Of a DNA stretch of 53,602 bases, positions 35,885-43,372 are shown piece after piece. Origin of the DNA: Alphaproteobacteria bacterium GM202ARS2 (GTDB lineage Bacteria; Pseudomonadota; Alphaproteobacteria; GM7ARS4); contig JACONH010000010.1 in assembly GCA_014323835.1 (NCBI GenBank), positions 47,265 to 100,866 on the forward strand. The letters are read 5' to 3'. Both the position numbers and the translations under genes were made by a program. The notes under the pieces were generated by a model, which made no database searches, had not been told where the DNA came from, and was given only the letters and a program-made list of their open reading frames with translations. Each line of letters opens with the position of its first letter. Within the stretch, counting starts at the first letter, position 1.

Positions 35885-37113
35885 GACGAGGAACCGACAC
35901 GCAAAGCACCGCTGTGCTTTCTTACGGCAGTAAGCCCGCGATGGGCATAATCTGTTAACATCGCACCCAGCCTTTCTGCCCGTCGAGGATTAGCCAGATG
36001 AGCCCACGACAAGGCGACCGCAACCAATAACAAGAGATACGTAAGCCCTATCATCCATGGGGCATAGTTGCCTGAAGCATGAAAGAGAGCTATTTCCAAC
36101 AGTTTCATCATCAGCAACGCCCCACATGCCATCACCATCGGGCGGATAGGTTGACGCCGCGCATAGCGCGCCGTCAACATCAAGGCTGCCACTATCAGAC
36201 CAAAGACGACAGGAAGAAACGGCTTGATAAGACGGCGATGCCCCTCCACCCACATGGCATTGTCCTCTGCCGAAAACAGCTCGGATAAAAACTTTTCGTT
36301 GGGCTTGTGACGCGAACGGACTTGCTCGCCACGCTCATAAAGAAGCATATCATACTCATCAAAATCGAGCACCGACAGCATATGACGCTTGCGAGAAAGC
36401 GTTTGATGCGAACCCGCAACAAGACTCAAACGCAACCCATCGTCATGACGCACCAACTGCCCGCGACGAGCAAGAATGGTCACAGGATTCTGCGCATCGC
36501 GATTATCATGAATGAAGAGACTCGATATGGGCCCCGTCGTATCTCGTCTGGGCACGTAGATGATGACGTTTCTGCCGATATCAGTGAATCGTCCTTCTCG
36601 TATAGGCACAAAAGCAGCCTGTTTCTTGAGGTCATGCTGTATATCTCGGAACCACCCTTGACTGAGCGGCGAGATATATAACGACAACCCATAGCCCAAA
36701 AGAACGAACAATCCGCCCAGTGCCACCACAGGAAGAGCAAGACGCACATGAGAAATACCGCTCGCACGCATGACAGTCAGCTCGCTACTGGCTTCCATCT
36801 GGTGATAGACCGACATGACCGCGAAAGCAAAAGCAAAAGGCAACACCAACTCGAGCCAATACGGCGCTAGAGCAACGAACAAGGGTATGATTGCCGTCAT
36901 CGGCGCACCATAATCCGTCATAAAGTTAATCAACTTCAAAGATTGACTCAACAAAGCGACCACCAACATGATGGATAGGATAACGACAGCCATGCCGAAC
37001 ATATTGACGGCAAGATACCAATCCAACGCGCGCACATAAGAGCGTTGGGGCGAGCGTTGGGGTGCCCTATTTTTTTTTCTGAGTCGAACCCAAGGTTTAA
37101 TTGATAAAATCAT
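35881..37113 (-). CDS. lptF: LPS export ABC transporter permease LptF
   Basis: YjgP/YjgQ-family permease, the first gene of the LPS-export operon. Helices at MFGMAVVILSIMLVVALL, YWLELVLPFAFAFAVMSVY and VALPVVALGGLFVLLGYGL are followed by a periplasmic domain and three C-terminal helices. SSELTVMRASGISHVRL is the coupling helix. An unusually basic N-terminus (about 25 residues before YVRALDWYLAVNMF) is longer than normal. It diverges from pepA with a short shared control region. Confidence 0.91.
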   Translation of the reverse strand: MILSIKPWVRLRKKNRAPQRSPQRSYVRALDWYLAVNMFGMAVVILSIMLVVALLSQSLKLINFMTDYGAPMTAIIPLFVALAPYWLELVLPFAFAFAVMSVYHQMEASSELTVMRASGISHVRLALPVVALGGLFVLLGYGLSLYISPLSQGWFRDIQHDLKKQAAFVPIREGRFTDIGRNVIIYVPRRDTTGPISSLFIHDNRDAQNPVTILARRGQLVRHDDGLRLSLVAGSHQTLSRKRHMLSVLDFDEYDMLLYERGEQVRSRHKPNEKFLSELFSAEDNAMWVEGHRRLIKPFLPVVFGLIVAALMLTARYARRQPIRPMVMACGALLMMKLLEIALFHASGNYAPWMIGLTYLLLLVAVALSWAHLANPRRAERLGAMLTDYAHRGLTAVRKHSGALRVGSSS

Positions 37114-37125
37114 GGCGACGCGCTA

Positions 37126-37153
37126 TTGTTGGAGACTCCTTTTGCCTTATAAC
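37126..37153 (+). promoter_or_regulatory. Possible promoter of pepA
   Basis: TTGTTG (37126-37131), a 16-base spacer and TATAAC (37148-37153), 22 bases before the pepA ATG, in the gap divergent from lptF. The -10 is good, the -35 only fair. Confidence 0.35.
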
Positions 37154-37175
37154 CCATATTACGACAGGATGCACC

Positions 37176-38681
37176 ATGATTAAGTGTCAATTTGCGCCTC
37201 CCCCCCACAAGCCTTCCCCCGTAGCATGTCTTGTTTTGCCTGTTTTCAAAGGCAAGACCCTGAGCCAGGGTGCACAGCAGTGGGACGCCGACAATAACAA
37301 GGCGCTGAGCACGGCAATAGCAGCCACACGCTTTTCTGGGCGCACAGGAGAGTGCTTAATAACGTCTACGGGCTCGCAGCCGCATTTTGTTTTTGCTTTG
37401 GGTTTCGATGATAAAGCACACCTAAGCATCGAATCGATACACGATGCCATGAAGCCTCTGCTGGCACGCATCACACCCCTAGGGTTAACCCGCATCGCTA
37501 TCGACCTCAGCGATGCCGCTTTCAGCGAGGAACTTGCCTTGGCTTGTGCCGAAGCGATGGCTCTCTTGACCTATCGCTTCGATACCTATAAAGGCAAAAA
37601 AGCCGATGAACCACCACCCCCGCCGATGCAAGATGTCTGTTTCATCACGCCCCACGCCGACACCGCAACACGCTTCTGGCAGAAGCACAGCGGCGTCATG
37701 GACGGAGTCTTCGTCACACGCAATCTCGTCAATGAACCGCCTAATCAGCTCTACCCAAAAAGCTTTAGCGAACGTATCAAACAACTGGAAAAACTCGGGG
37801 TCGAGGTGACACTCCACGACCAGAATGCACTTAAGAAGATGGGGATGCACGCGATGCTCGGAGTCGCACAAGGAAGTGCTTATCCCCCCTACATGGCTGT
37901 TATGCACTGGAAAGGAGGCGCACCCACCTCAAGCAAGCCCTCAACCAAACCCATAGCCTTTATCGGCAAGGGTGTCACCTTCGACACCGGCGGCGTCTCG
38001 TTGAAACCCGCCGGCGGCATGTGGGAAATGAAAAGCGATATGGGCGGGGCAGGAGTCGTAACCGGGCTCATGCACGCCCTCGCCGCCCGCAAAACGCCCG
38101 CCCACGTCGTCGGCATCGTCGGACTGGTCGAAAACGCTATCTCCGGCACCGCTCAACGTCCCAGCGATATTGTCGTTGCCAAATCAGGTACCAGCATCGA
38201 AGTGCTCAATACCGATGCCGAAGGGCGACTCGTCCTCGCCGACGTGCTCTGGTACGCCCAAGAAACCTATAAGCCACAGTGCATCATCGACTTAGCCACC
38301 CTAACAGGAGCCATGGTTATCGCCCTTGGCCACGAATATGCCGGCTTCTTCAGCAACAATGACGCCCTCGCCAACCAACTCTACCAGAGCGGACAAAACA
38401 CCAACGAAAAAGTCTGGCGGCTACCCCTCCATAAAGCCTACGACAAAATGCTCGATAGCAAGTTTGCCGACGTGCAAAACATCACCAACCAGCGTTCGGC
38501 TGGGAGCATTACCGCCGCCCAGTTTCTACAACGTTTCATCAAAAAAGATGTGCCCTGGGCTCATCTTGATATCGCCGGCGTAACCTACCACGAAAAACCC
38601 CTCGCCCTTACGCCCTACGGTGCCACAGGGTTTGGCGTGCGCCTCCTCGACCGCTTGGTGCGAGACCACTACGAGTCATGA
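37176..38681 (+). CDS. pepA: Leucyl aminopeptidase (M17)
   Basis: Two-metal cytosolic aminopeptidase; in some bacteria it is also an accessory factor in Xer recombination. The metal and active-site motifs IGKGVTFDTGGVSLKP, EMKSDMGGAG and the signature NTDAEGRLVLADVL are intact. I chose ATG 37176 (501 residues) with AGGAT a few bases upstream; the frame is open to 37101 but that part overlaps lptF. The stop overlaps the holC start (ATGA). Confidence 0.95.
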   Translation: MIKCQFAPPPHKPSPVACLVLPVFKGKTLSQGAQQWDADNNKALSTAIAATRFSGRTGECLITSTGSQPHFVFALGFDDKAHLSIESIHDAMKPLLARITPLGLTRIAIDLSDAAFSEELALACAEAMALLTYRFDTYKGKKADEPPPPPMQDVCFITPHADTATRFWQKHSGVMDGVFVTRNLVNEPPNQLYPKSFSERIKQLEKLGVEVTLHDQNALKKMGMHAMLGVAQGSAYPPYMAVMHWKGGAPTSSKPSTKPIAFIGKGVTFDTGGVSLKPAGGMWEMKSDMGGAGVVTGLMHALAARKTPAHVVGIVGLVENAISGTAQRPSDIVVAKSGTSIEVLNTDAEGRLVLADVLWYAQETYKPQCIIDLATLTGAMVIALGHEYAGFFSNNDALANQLYQSGQNTNEKVWRLPLHKAYDKMLDSKFADVQNITNQRSAGSITAAQFLQRFIKKDVPWAHLDIAGVTYHEKPLALTPYGATGFGVRLLDRLVRDHYES

Positions 38682-39214
38682 CTGAATCCCATACTGAATC
38701 TCGGCGTTTGACGCTGTATTTTGCCCCCGCCGCCAGCTTCGATGCCCACGTTTATCGAGTGCTGCGTAAAATTCTCAAGCAACAAGCCCGCGCCGTTGTC
38801 CGTTGCATCGACTGGGCACACACCGACCACCTGACAAAAACCCTGTGGACCGCAGGCGGCAACAGCTTCATCCCGCACGGCAACAGCGAAGATGGCTTTG
38901 CCGACAAACAACCCATATGGCTCACCGATAGCAACGACAACCCCAATAAAGCCTCTTTTCTCATTACCTTCGAAGACGCCCTCATCGCCTCGCCCAAGGA
39001 TATGCCCGACCACCAGCACTGCCTCTGCTTTGCCAATGACAATGCCAGCGCCAGCACCAATGCCAACGCCAGCGCCAGCGAAAGTGAAAGTGACTCACAA
39101 AGACTCGACTCGCACAGCCAGCTGTGGCAAACAAGCCACATGTACACATCCGTTGCCGCCTACCGCCACCAACAAGGAGAATGGCACAGCTGCGACAAAC
39201 CCCAACTCTCGTGA
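38678..39214 (+). CDS. holC: DNA polymerase III chi subunit
   Basis: Clamp-loader accessory subunit that contacts SSB. The first half fits the family: LTLYFAPAASFDAHVYRVL, ARAVVRCIDWAHTDHLTKTLW, SFIPHG and QPIWLTD. The usual core is followed by an insert of about 30 residues made of Asn/Ala/Ser/Glu repeats (NDNASASTNANASASESESD) before the C-terminal strand/helix (MYTSVAAYRHQQGEW), so the protein is longer (178) than the common 140-150. It follows pepA with an ATGA overlap, the standard pepA-holC order. Confidence 0.88.
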   Translation: MTESHTESRRLTLYFAPAASFDAHVYRVLRKILKQQARAVVRCIDWAHTDHLTKTLWTAGGNSFIPHGNSEDGFADKQPIWLTDSNDNPNKASFLITFEDALIASPKDMPDHQHCLCFANDNASASTNANASASESESDSQRLDSHSQLWQTSHMYTSVAAYRHQQGEWHSCDKPQLS

Positions 39215-39239
39215 AATTTCACCCTGAATTCTTAATCCT

Positions 39240-39659
39240 ATGACTGACTCCCCCTCCGCAGAACGCACCCTTTGTATCATCAAGCCTGATGCCATTGCTC
39301 ACCAGTTTATGGAAGCCATCAATGAATCGATTGAAGCAGTAGGTCTGCGTATCGTTGAACGCAAGGAGCTCACCTTGACTCTCGAGCAAGCACAAGCCTT
39401 CTATGCGGTGCATAAAGAACGTCCCTTCTATGAAAGCCTATGCCGTTTTATGACCTCAGGGCCCATTTGCGTGCAACTGCTCGAAGGCAAAGATGCCGTG
39501 CGCGCCTATCGCAAACTAATGGGCGATACCAACCCCGAAAAAGCAGCAGACAACACCTTGCGTAAACGCTTCGGTCACTCGATAGAAGCCAACGCCGTGC
39601 ACGGCTCGGATAGCCCCGAAAACGCAACCCAAGAGATTGCCTTCTTTTTCGCCCCATAA
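39240..39659 (+). CDS. ndk: Nucleoside diphosphate kinase
   Basis: Balances NTP pools by phosphate transfer through a phospho-histidine. ERTLCIIKPDAIAHQ, RPFYESLCRFMTSGP and the active-site NAVHGSDS are all present; 139 residues is the standard length. It lies 25 bases after holC. The next gene is on the opposite strand. Confidence 0.97.
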   Translation: MTDSPSAERTLCIIKPDAIAHQFMEAINESIEAVGLRIVERKELTLTLEQAQAFYAVHKERPFYESLCRFMTSGPICVQLLEGKDAVRAYRKLMGDTNPEKAADNTLRKRFGHSIEANAVHGSDSPENATQEIAFFFAP

Positions 39660-39665
39660 AAAAGA

Positions 39666-39818
39666 TTAAGCAACAAACAAGGCAAGACCGATGAGAATAA
39701 CCCCCGTTATCGCACTGAGCCATATCGTCATGCTTATAAACAACTGCCAGTCGTCTTTGTGGCGGTTCAGCTCGTTTTTATCTATCTCCATGATGACGTC
39801 TCTCTTAAAGGTGTCCAT
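39666..39818 (-). CDS. aa3-type cytochrome oxidase subunit IV-like small membrane protein
   Basis: A 50-codon frame starting at ATG 39818, with an internal ATG at 39791 giving a 41-residue product (MEIDKNELNRHKDDWQ...). The pattern is a short charged N-terminus with H-x3-W followed by one membrane helix (ISMTIWLSAITGVILIGLAL) and LFVA at the end, which matches the alphaproteobacterial aa3-type oxidase subunit IV family in length and layout. GAGAG precedes the internal ATG. These tiny genes usually stand alone, as here. The call is from pattern only. Confidence 0.6.
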   Translation of the reverse strand: MDTFKRDVIMEIDKNELNRHKDDWQLFISMTIWLSAITGVILIGLALFVA

Positions 39819-39860
39819 TGCTCCCCTTAAGCACTATGGCTTAGGGCGAGCGAATTGTCA

Positions 39861-40196
39861 ATGGCAACGATGACACCATCCCCCCATATCATTGACACGC
39901 TGATGGCTCGTATCAAAGAACGCCAACGCGCGGGCAACCCTCAGTCGTCTTGGACGGCACGCCTGCTTGCCCAAGGAAGCGATGCCTGCTGTCGCAAACT
40001 CAACGAAGAAGTTCTCGAGCTGATTCTTGCCGTCAAAAACAAAACCCCCGATGCCGTCATAGACGAAAGTGCCGATGTGCTGTATCATCTCCTCGTGTTG
40101 TGGGCACACAGCCATACGGATGCCGATGCGGTCTGGCGCGCCCTACAAGAACGCATGGCACAATCGGGTATCGAAGAAAAAGAGTCCCGCTCGTAA
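39861..40196 (+). CDS. hisE: Phosphoribosyl-ATP pyrophosphatase
   Basis: Second step of histidine synthesis. An all-alpha MazG-like fold with the metal-binding residues in KLNEEVLELILA and DESADVLYHLLVLW. SSWTARLLAQGSDACCRK is the family N-terminal part. ATG 39861 or 39870 are likely starts; a TTG at 39855 is also in frame. Other his genes are not in the window. Confidence 0.93.
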   Translation: MATMTPSPHIIDTLMARIKERQRAGNPQSSWTARLLAQGSDACCRKLNEEVLELILAVKNKTPDAVIDESADVLYHLLVLWAHSHTDADAVWRALQERMAQSGIEEKESRS

Positions 40197-40247
40197 CCAA
40201 CCCCCCCGCACCCCCCGCAAAAAGAGCCACCCCAAGAGTCCGTCCCT

Positions 40248-40610
40248 ATGCCTTACGATAACGATAACATTTTTGCCCGTATTTTGCGGGGCGAGCTGCC
40301 CTGTAACAAGGTGTATGAAGACGAGCATGTTCTGGCTTTTCATGACATTAACCCCCTTGCCCCGTTGCATATTCTTGTCATTCCCAAGGGCGCGTATGCC
40401 AACACCGATTCTTTTGCTCATGATGCACCCCCCGCCCAGCAAGCAGCCCTGATGCGGGCAATTGGCGTCATCGCCCGAGAACAAGGCTTGGCGGATAACG
40501 GCTATCGAGTCATTATCAATCAGGGCGACCACGGCGGACAAGAAGTGCCCCACCTGCATGCCCATATCCTTGGCGGCGAAAAGCTGGCAGCAATGCTCGT
40601 GCCCCGTTGA
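40248..40610 (+). CDS. HIT (histidine triad) family nucleotide-binding protein
   Basis: HINT-type protein, usually a purine nucleoside phosphoramidase. NIFARILRGELPCNKVYEDE at the start, HILVIPKGA and the triad HLHAHILGG near the C-terminus are all typical; 120 residues is standard. It follows hisE at a 51-base distance, a neighbour pair seen in several alphaproteobacteria. Confidence 0.95.
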   Translation: MPYDNDNIFARILRGELPCNKVYEDEHVLAFHDINPLAPLHILVIPKGAYANTDSFAHDAPPAQQAALMRAIGVIAREQGLADNGYRVIINQGDHGGQEVPHLHAHILGGEKLAAMLVPR

Positions 40611-40613
40611 GCC

Positions 40614-41144
40614 ATGCAGTCTCCGCAACGCTCACGGCGAGGCTTTTGTTGTGTCGCCCTCGACCAACCCAAATACGAAGAAAATGTCGGCGGCGCCCTG
40701 CGAGCCTGCGGAGTCTACGAAGCATCCCTCGTCGTCCTACGACAAGGAGAACGCCTACGCCTCGGCGGACAAGATACCCTACGCACCTACCGCCACATTC
40801 CTGTCGTCATCGTTGACGACCTGTTGACCGCCCTGCCCGTCGACTGCACCACCGTTGCCGTGGACTTCTTGCCACAAGCGCGCCCACTACCGCCCTATCA
40901 ACACCCTGAACGAGCCTTCTACATTTTTGGAAGCGAAAATAGAACCCTCGATGCCCATATCGCCGAACGCTGCGACCACGCCATCTATATTCCCACACGT
41001 ATATCGATGAATCTCGCTGCCACCGTCAACGTGGTGCTCTATGACCGCGCCGCCAAACGCAACGAATGGCCCCAACGCCTGCAACGCAACCAAAGACGCA
41101 CACAAAAACCACAAGCAGAGGCACGTGCCCCCGGCAGGACTTGA
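40614..41144 (+). CDS. SpoU/TrmH-family RNA methyltransferase
   Basis: SPOUT-fold ribose 2'-O-methyltransferase of unknown target. Motifs in order: ENVGGALRACG, FYIFGSENRTL and IPTRISMNLAATVNVVLYD, the knotted SAM-binding region. The size (176 residues) is that of the minimal family such as TrmL. A basic tail (QRNQRRTQKPQAEARAPGRT) follows, and the last 19 bases overlap tRNA-Thr on the opposite strand. It starts 3 bases after the HIT gene stop. Confidence 0.9.
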   Translation: MQSPQRSRRGFCCVALDQPKYEENVGGALRACGVYEASLVVLRQGERLRLGGQDTLRTYRHIPVVIVDDLLTALPVDCTTVAVDFLPQARPLPPYQHPERAFYIFGSENRTLDAHIAERCDHAIYIPTRISMNLAATVNVVLYDRAAKRNEWPQRLQRNQRRTQKPQAEARAPGRT

Positions 41145-41198
41145 ACCTGCAACCTACCGCTTACAAGGCGGTCGCTCTACCAATTGAGCCACAGGGGC
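41126..41198 (-). tRNA. tRNA-Thr (UGU)
   Basis: On the minus strand a full cloverleaf forms: acceptor GCCCCTG paired with CGGGGGC (one G-U), D arm GCTC/GAGC, anticodon stem ACCGC/GCGGT with loop CTTGTAA (anticodon TGT), and T arm GCAGG-TTCAAGT-CCTGC. The discriminator base is A. CCA is not encoded. The 3' end is antisense to the last codons of the SpoU methyltransferase gene. This tRNA would be a substrate of the TsaE pathway (t6A37). Confidence 0.97.
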
Positions 41199-41214
41199 AT
41201 ACAACCTTTTCCGC

Positions 41215-41242
41215 ACCATACAACCCACACCTTGCCTGTCAA
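41215..41242 (-). promoter_or_regulatory. Promoter of tRNA-Thr
   Basis: Read on the minus strand: TTGACA (41242-41237), a 16-base spacer and TATGGT (41220-41215), 17 bases before the tRNA 5' end. The perfect -35 box and the spacing make this convincing. Confidence 0.65.
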
Positions 41243-41250
41243 CGAAAACG

Positions 41251-41340
41251 AAAGCTTGCAACGTCCACCTCGACAGCATAAAAGCTCGAAGCGTTTACCT
41301 CGACAGCATAAAAGCTTGCAATGTTTACCTCGACAGCTTA
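41251..41340. repeat. Tandem repeat, 3 x 30 bp
   Basis: Three direct copies of a 30-bp unit of the form AAAGCTTGCAACGTCCACCT followed by CGACAGCATA (41251-41280, 41281-41310, 41311-41340). The last 13-14 bases (ACCTCGACAGCATA) are nearly invariant; the first half varies at a few bases. It lies immediately upstream of the tRNA-Thr promoter on one strand and about 50 bases before pyrD on the other. There are no spacers between units. Confidence 0.9.
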
Positions 41341-41346
41341 CACGTC

Positions 41347-41385
41347 TTAGAGCTCGAACTTTTTGTTAGAGCTCGAAACTTTTTG
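41347..41385. repeat. Tandem duplication of a 19/20-bp unit before pyrD
   Basis: TTAGAGCTCGAACTTTTTG (41347-41365) is followed by the same unit with one extra A (41366-41385), ending three bases before the pyrD ATG at 41388. AGCTCGAA also occurs within the second 30-bp unit upstream. Confidence 0.8.
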
Positions 41386-41387
41386 CC

Positions 41388-42539
41388 ATGACGTTACATA
41401 GCTCAGTCCTGACATTACCCTCTCGCCGCGCTCACGATAGACAGCGAGACGTAGGCGTCACATCCAGTCGTTCTTTAACGTTAACGAAGGGTCGTTCTTG
41501 GCTTCATCATCTCATTTTACGTTGTGCCCACGTTATGGATGCCGAGCGTTCCCACAGTCTTGCTTTGCAGGCGTTAGGTTTGGGCGTTGCGTCTTTTCTT
41601 GCCCCGCCTCTGCCGCCCATCCATAGCCGTTTGCGCCGCACCCTCTTCGGTAAGACTCTCGCCCACCCGATTGCCCTCGCCGCCGGCTTCGATAAGGATG
41701 CCGTTGCCTACCAGCCCCTGCATGCCCTTGGTTTTTCCGCCATCGAAGTCGGGAGCATAACCCCCCAGCCCCATGCTGGCAACCCGCGCCCACGTCTCTG
41801 GCGCGTCAAAGACAAAGCCATCATCAACAGCTACGGCTTAAACAACAAGGGGCTTACCGCCCTCAAACGCGCCATCGCACCCTTCAAACACTCCCATCGT
41901 CTACTCGGCGTCAGTGTCGCCAGTATCAAAAGCACCACTGACGCTATCCTTGAGGATTTCTCTCATACCATCGATGCCCTGCAAGAAAGCACCGCCGACT
42001 ACATCGCCCTCAATCTGTCTTGCCCCAATGTGTCCCACGGCAACGTAGCCATACTTTCACCGCAATTTTTGCAACAACTCTGTCGTCTCAAACACCATAA
42101 GCACTGGACGGTGCCCTTGCTGTTAAAGATTCCCTGTGCGTTAGAAGACAAAACATACACCGCTATCACGCAGCTGGCGATAAAGAACGGCTTTGCTGGT
42201 CTTATTGTCGGCAATACGTCCCCTCAGCATAACCATGCCCATAAAGGCGGTCTTTCTGGCACACCCCTCGGCACAGCTGCCGAGCATGCTTTAGCTGTCG
42301 TCCATCGCGCCCGCAAGAACAGCAAAAACTTTGTTCTTATCAGTAGCGGTGGTGTCATGGACGGCTTTGCAGCCTATCGCCGCCTACACAAAGGTGCTGA
42401 CATGGTGCAGATTTATACCGCCTTCATTTACGATGGGCTCAATACGCTTCCTGATTTTATCTCGGCAATGAACCAAGCATGTCACAAAAAAACCCCCTCT
42501 TCCCTGCCCAAACGTACCTTGATTCGCAACGTAGCGTAA
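41388..42539 (+). CDS. pyrD: Dihydroorotate dehydrogenase, class 2 layout
   Basis: Fourth step of UMP synthesis. The N-terminal helical membrane-associated part (SWLHHLILRCAHVMDAERSH) and IALAAGFDKDAVAYQPL, EVGSITPQPHAGNPRPRLW and INSYGLNNKG are those of the quinone-linked class 2 enzymes. The catalytic loop, however, reads LNLSCPNV, with Cys where class 2 normally has Ser (NxSSPNT); LSCPNV is the class 1 form. ATG 41388 has no clear Shine-Dalgarno and gives about 35 residues before the family start, so a later start is possible. The 3' end overlaps ygfZ. Confidence 0.92.
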   Translation: MTLHSSVLTLPSRRAHDRQRDVGVTSSRSLTLTKGRSWLHHLILRCAHVMDAERSHSLALQALGLGVASFLAPPLPPIHSRLRRTLFGKTLAHPIALAAGFDKDAVAYQPLHALGFSAIEVGSITPQPHAGNPRPRLWRVKDKAIINSYGLNNKGLTALKRAIAPFKHSHRLLGVSVASIKSTTDAILEDFSHTIDALQESTADYIALNLSCPNVSHGNVAILSPQFLQQLCRLKHHKHWTVPLLLKIPCALEDKTYTAITQLAIKNGFAGLIVGNTSPQHNHAHKGGLSGTPLGTAAEHALAVVHRARKNSKNFVLISSGGVMDGFAAYRRLHKGADMVQIYTAFIYDGLNTLPDFISAMNQACHKKTPSSLPKRTLIRNVA

Positions 42540-43372
42540 TGGCTATAGGCGGTGCGGATGCTGCCTCGTTTCTACAAGGACTTATCACCATCGATATCGA
42601 GCGTATCACGCCCGCCCTCAGTGCATGGGGCGCGCTACTGACACCACAAGGACGCTGGCTCCACGACTTTTTCGTTATCAAAGACCCAGACAACGAAGGC
42701 TTCCTGCTCGACTGCGAACACGCCCGCAGTGACGACCTTAAACAACGTCTGCTCCGTTATCGCCTGCGTGCCAACGTGGACATTGCCTTATGCCCCGACC
42801 GTTACGCCGTTGCCGTTGCCTTTGGCGAGTCACTTTCTTACGACACCTTCCAGTTGACTCCCCAAGAAGGACACACCCACCACAAGGATGGCTCTATTTT
42901 TTACGTGGATCCCCGCGCTGCCGTTGGCGGTGTGCGGATTCTCGTGGACGCCACCCGCGCCCTCGATGCCCTCGCCCTCAGCACCGACCCCGAGCCCTAT
43001 ACACAATGGCGTATCCGCCACGTACTCCCACAAGGCACACCCGATTTCATCCCTGAACGGAGCCTGCTTCTCGATAACAACGCAGATACACTACACGGCA
43101 TCGACTGGCACAAGGGCTGCTACATTGGCCAAGAAGTCACCGCCCGTATGTATCACCGCGGCAAAAAGAAACGCACGCTCTGTTGCGTGCCGATGGTCGC
43201 CCCTGCGACTCCGCCCCCTTATCCCTGCCCGATGAAACACAACAACGAGACCATAGGCGAGATACGTCTCGTCAGCGGCGGCTATGGGCTTGCCAATGTT
43301 ACGTTACCCTTCAACACGAAGTTGACGTGGCACTTCGATGACTCCTTACAGGCTTTTGTCGCACAACCATGA
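42479..43372 (+). CDS. ygfZ: Folate-binding protein YgfZ (GcvT-like, Fe-S maintenance)
   Basis: Tetrahydrofolate-dependent factor that helps iron-sulfur cluster assembly or repair. The diagnostic KGCYIGQEVTARMYHRG motif is present, with WRIRHVLPQGTPDF upstream and the N-terminal FLQGLITIDI. Size (297) is usual. It starts inside the last 61 bases of pyrD, and its end overlaps convergent meaB by 27 bases. Confidence 0.92.
   Translation: MSQKNPLFPAQTYLDSQRSVMAIGGADAASFLQGLITIDIERITPALSAWGALLTPQGRWLHDFFVIKDPDNEGFLLDCEHARSDDLKQRLLRYRLRANVDIALCPDRYAVAVAFGESLSYDTFQLTPQEGHTHHKDGSIFYVDPRAAVGGVRILVDATRALDALALSTDPEPYTQWRIRHVLPQGTPDFIPERSLLLDNNADTLHGIDWHKGCYIGQEVTARMYHRGKKKRTLCCVPMVAPATPPPYPCPMKHNNETIGEIRLVSGGYGLANVTLPFNTKLTWHFDDSLQAFVAQP

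Noticed and set aside
41251..41340. Short CRISPR-like array
   Set aside because: The 30-bp units abut directly with no spacers, and no cas genes are present; it is a plain tandem repeat.
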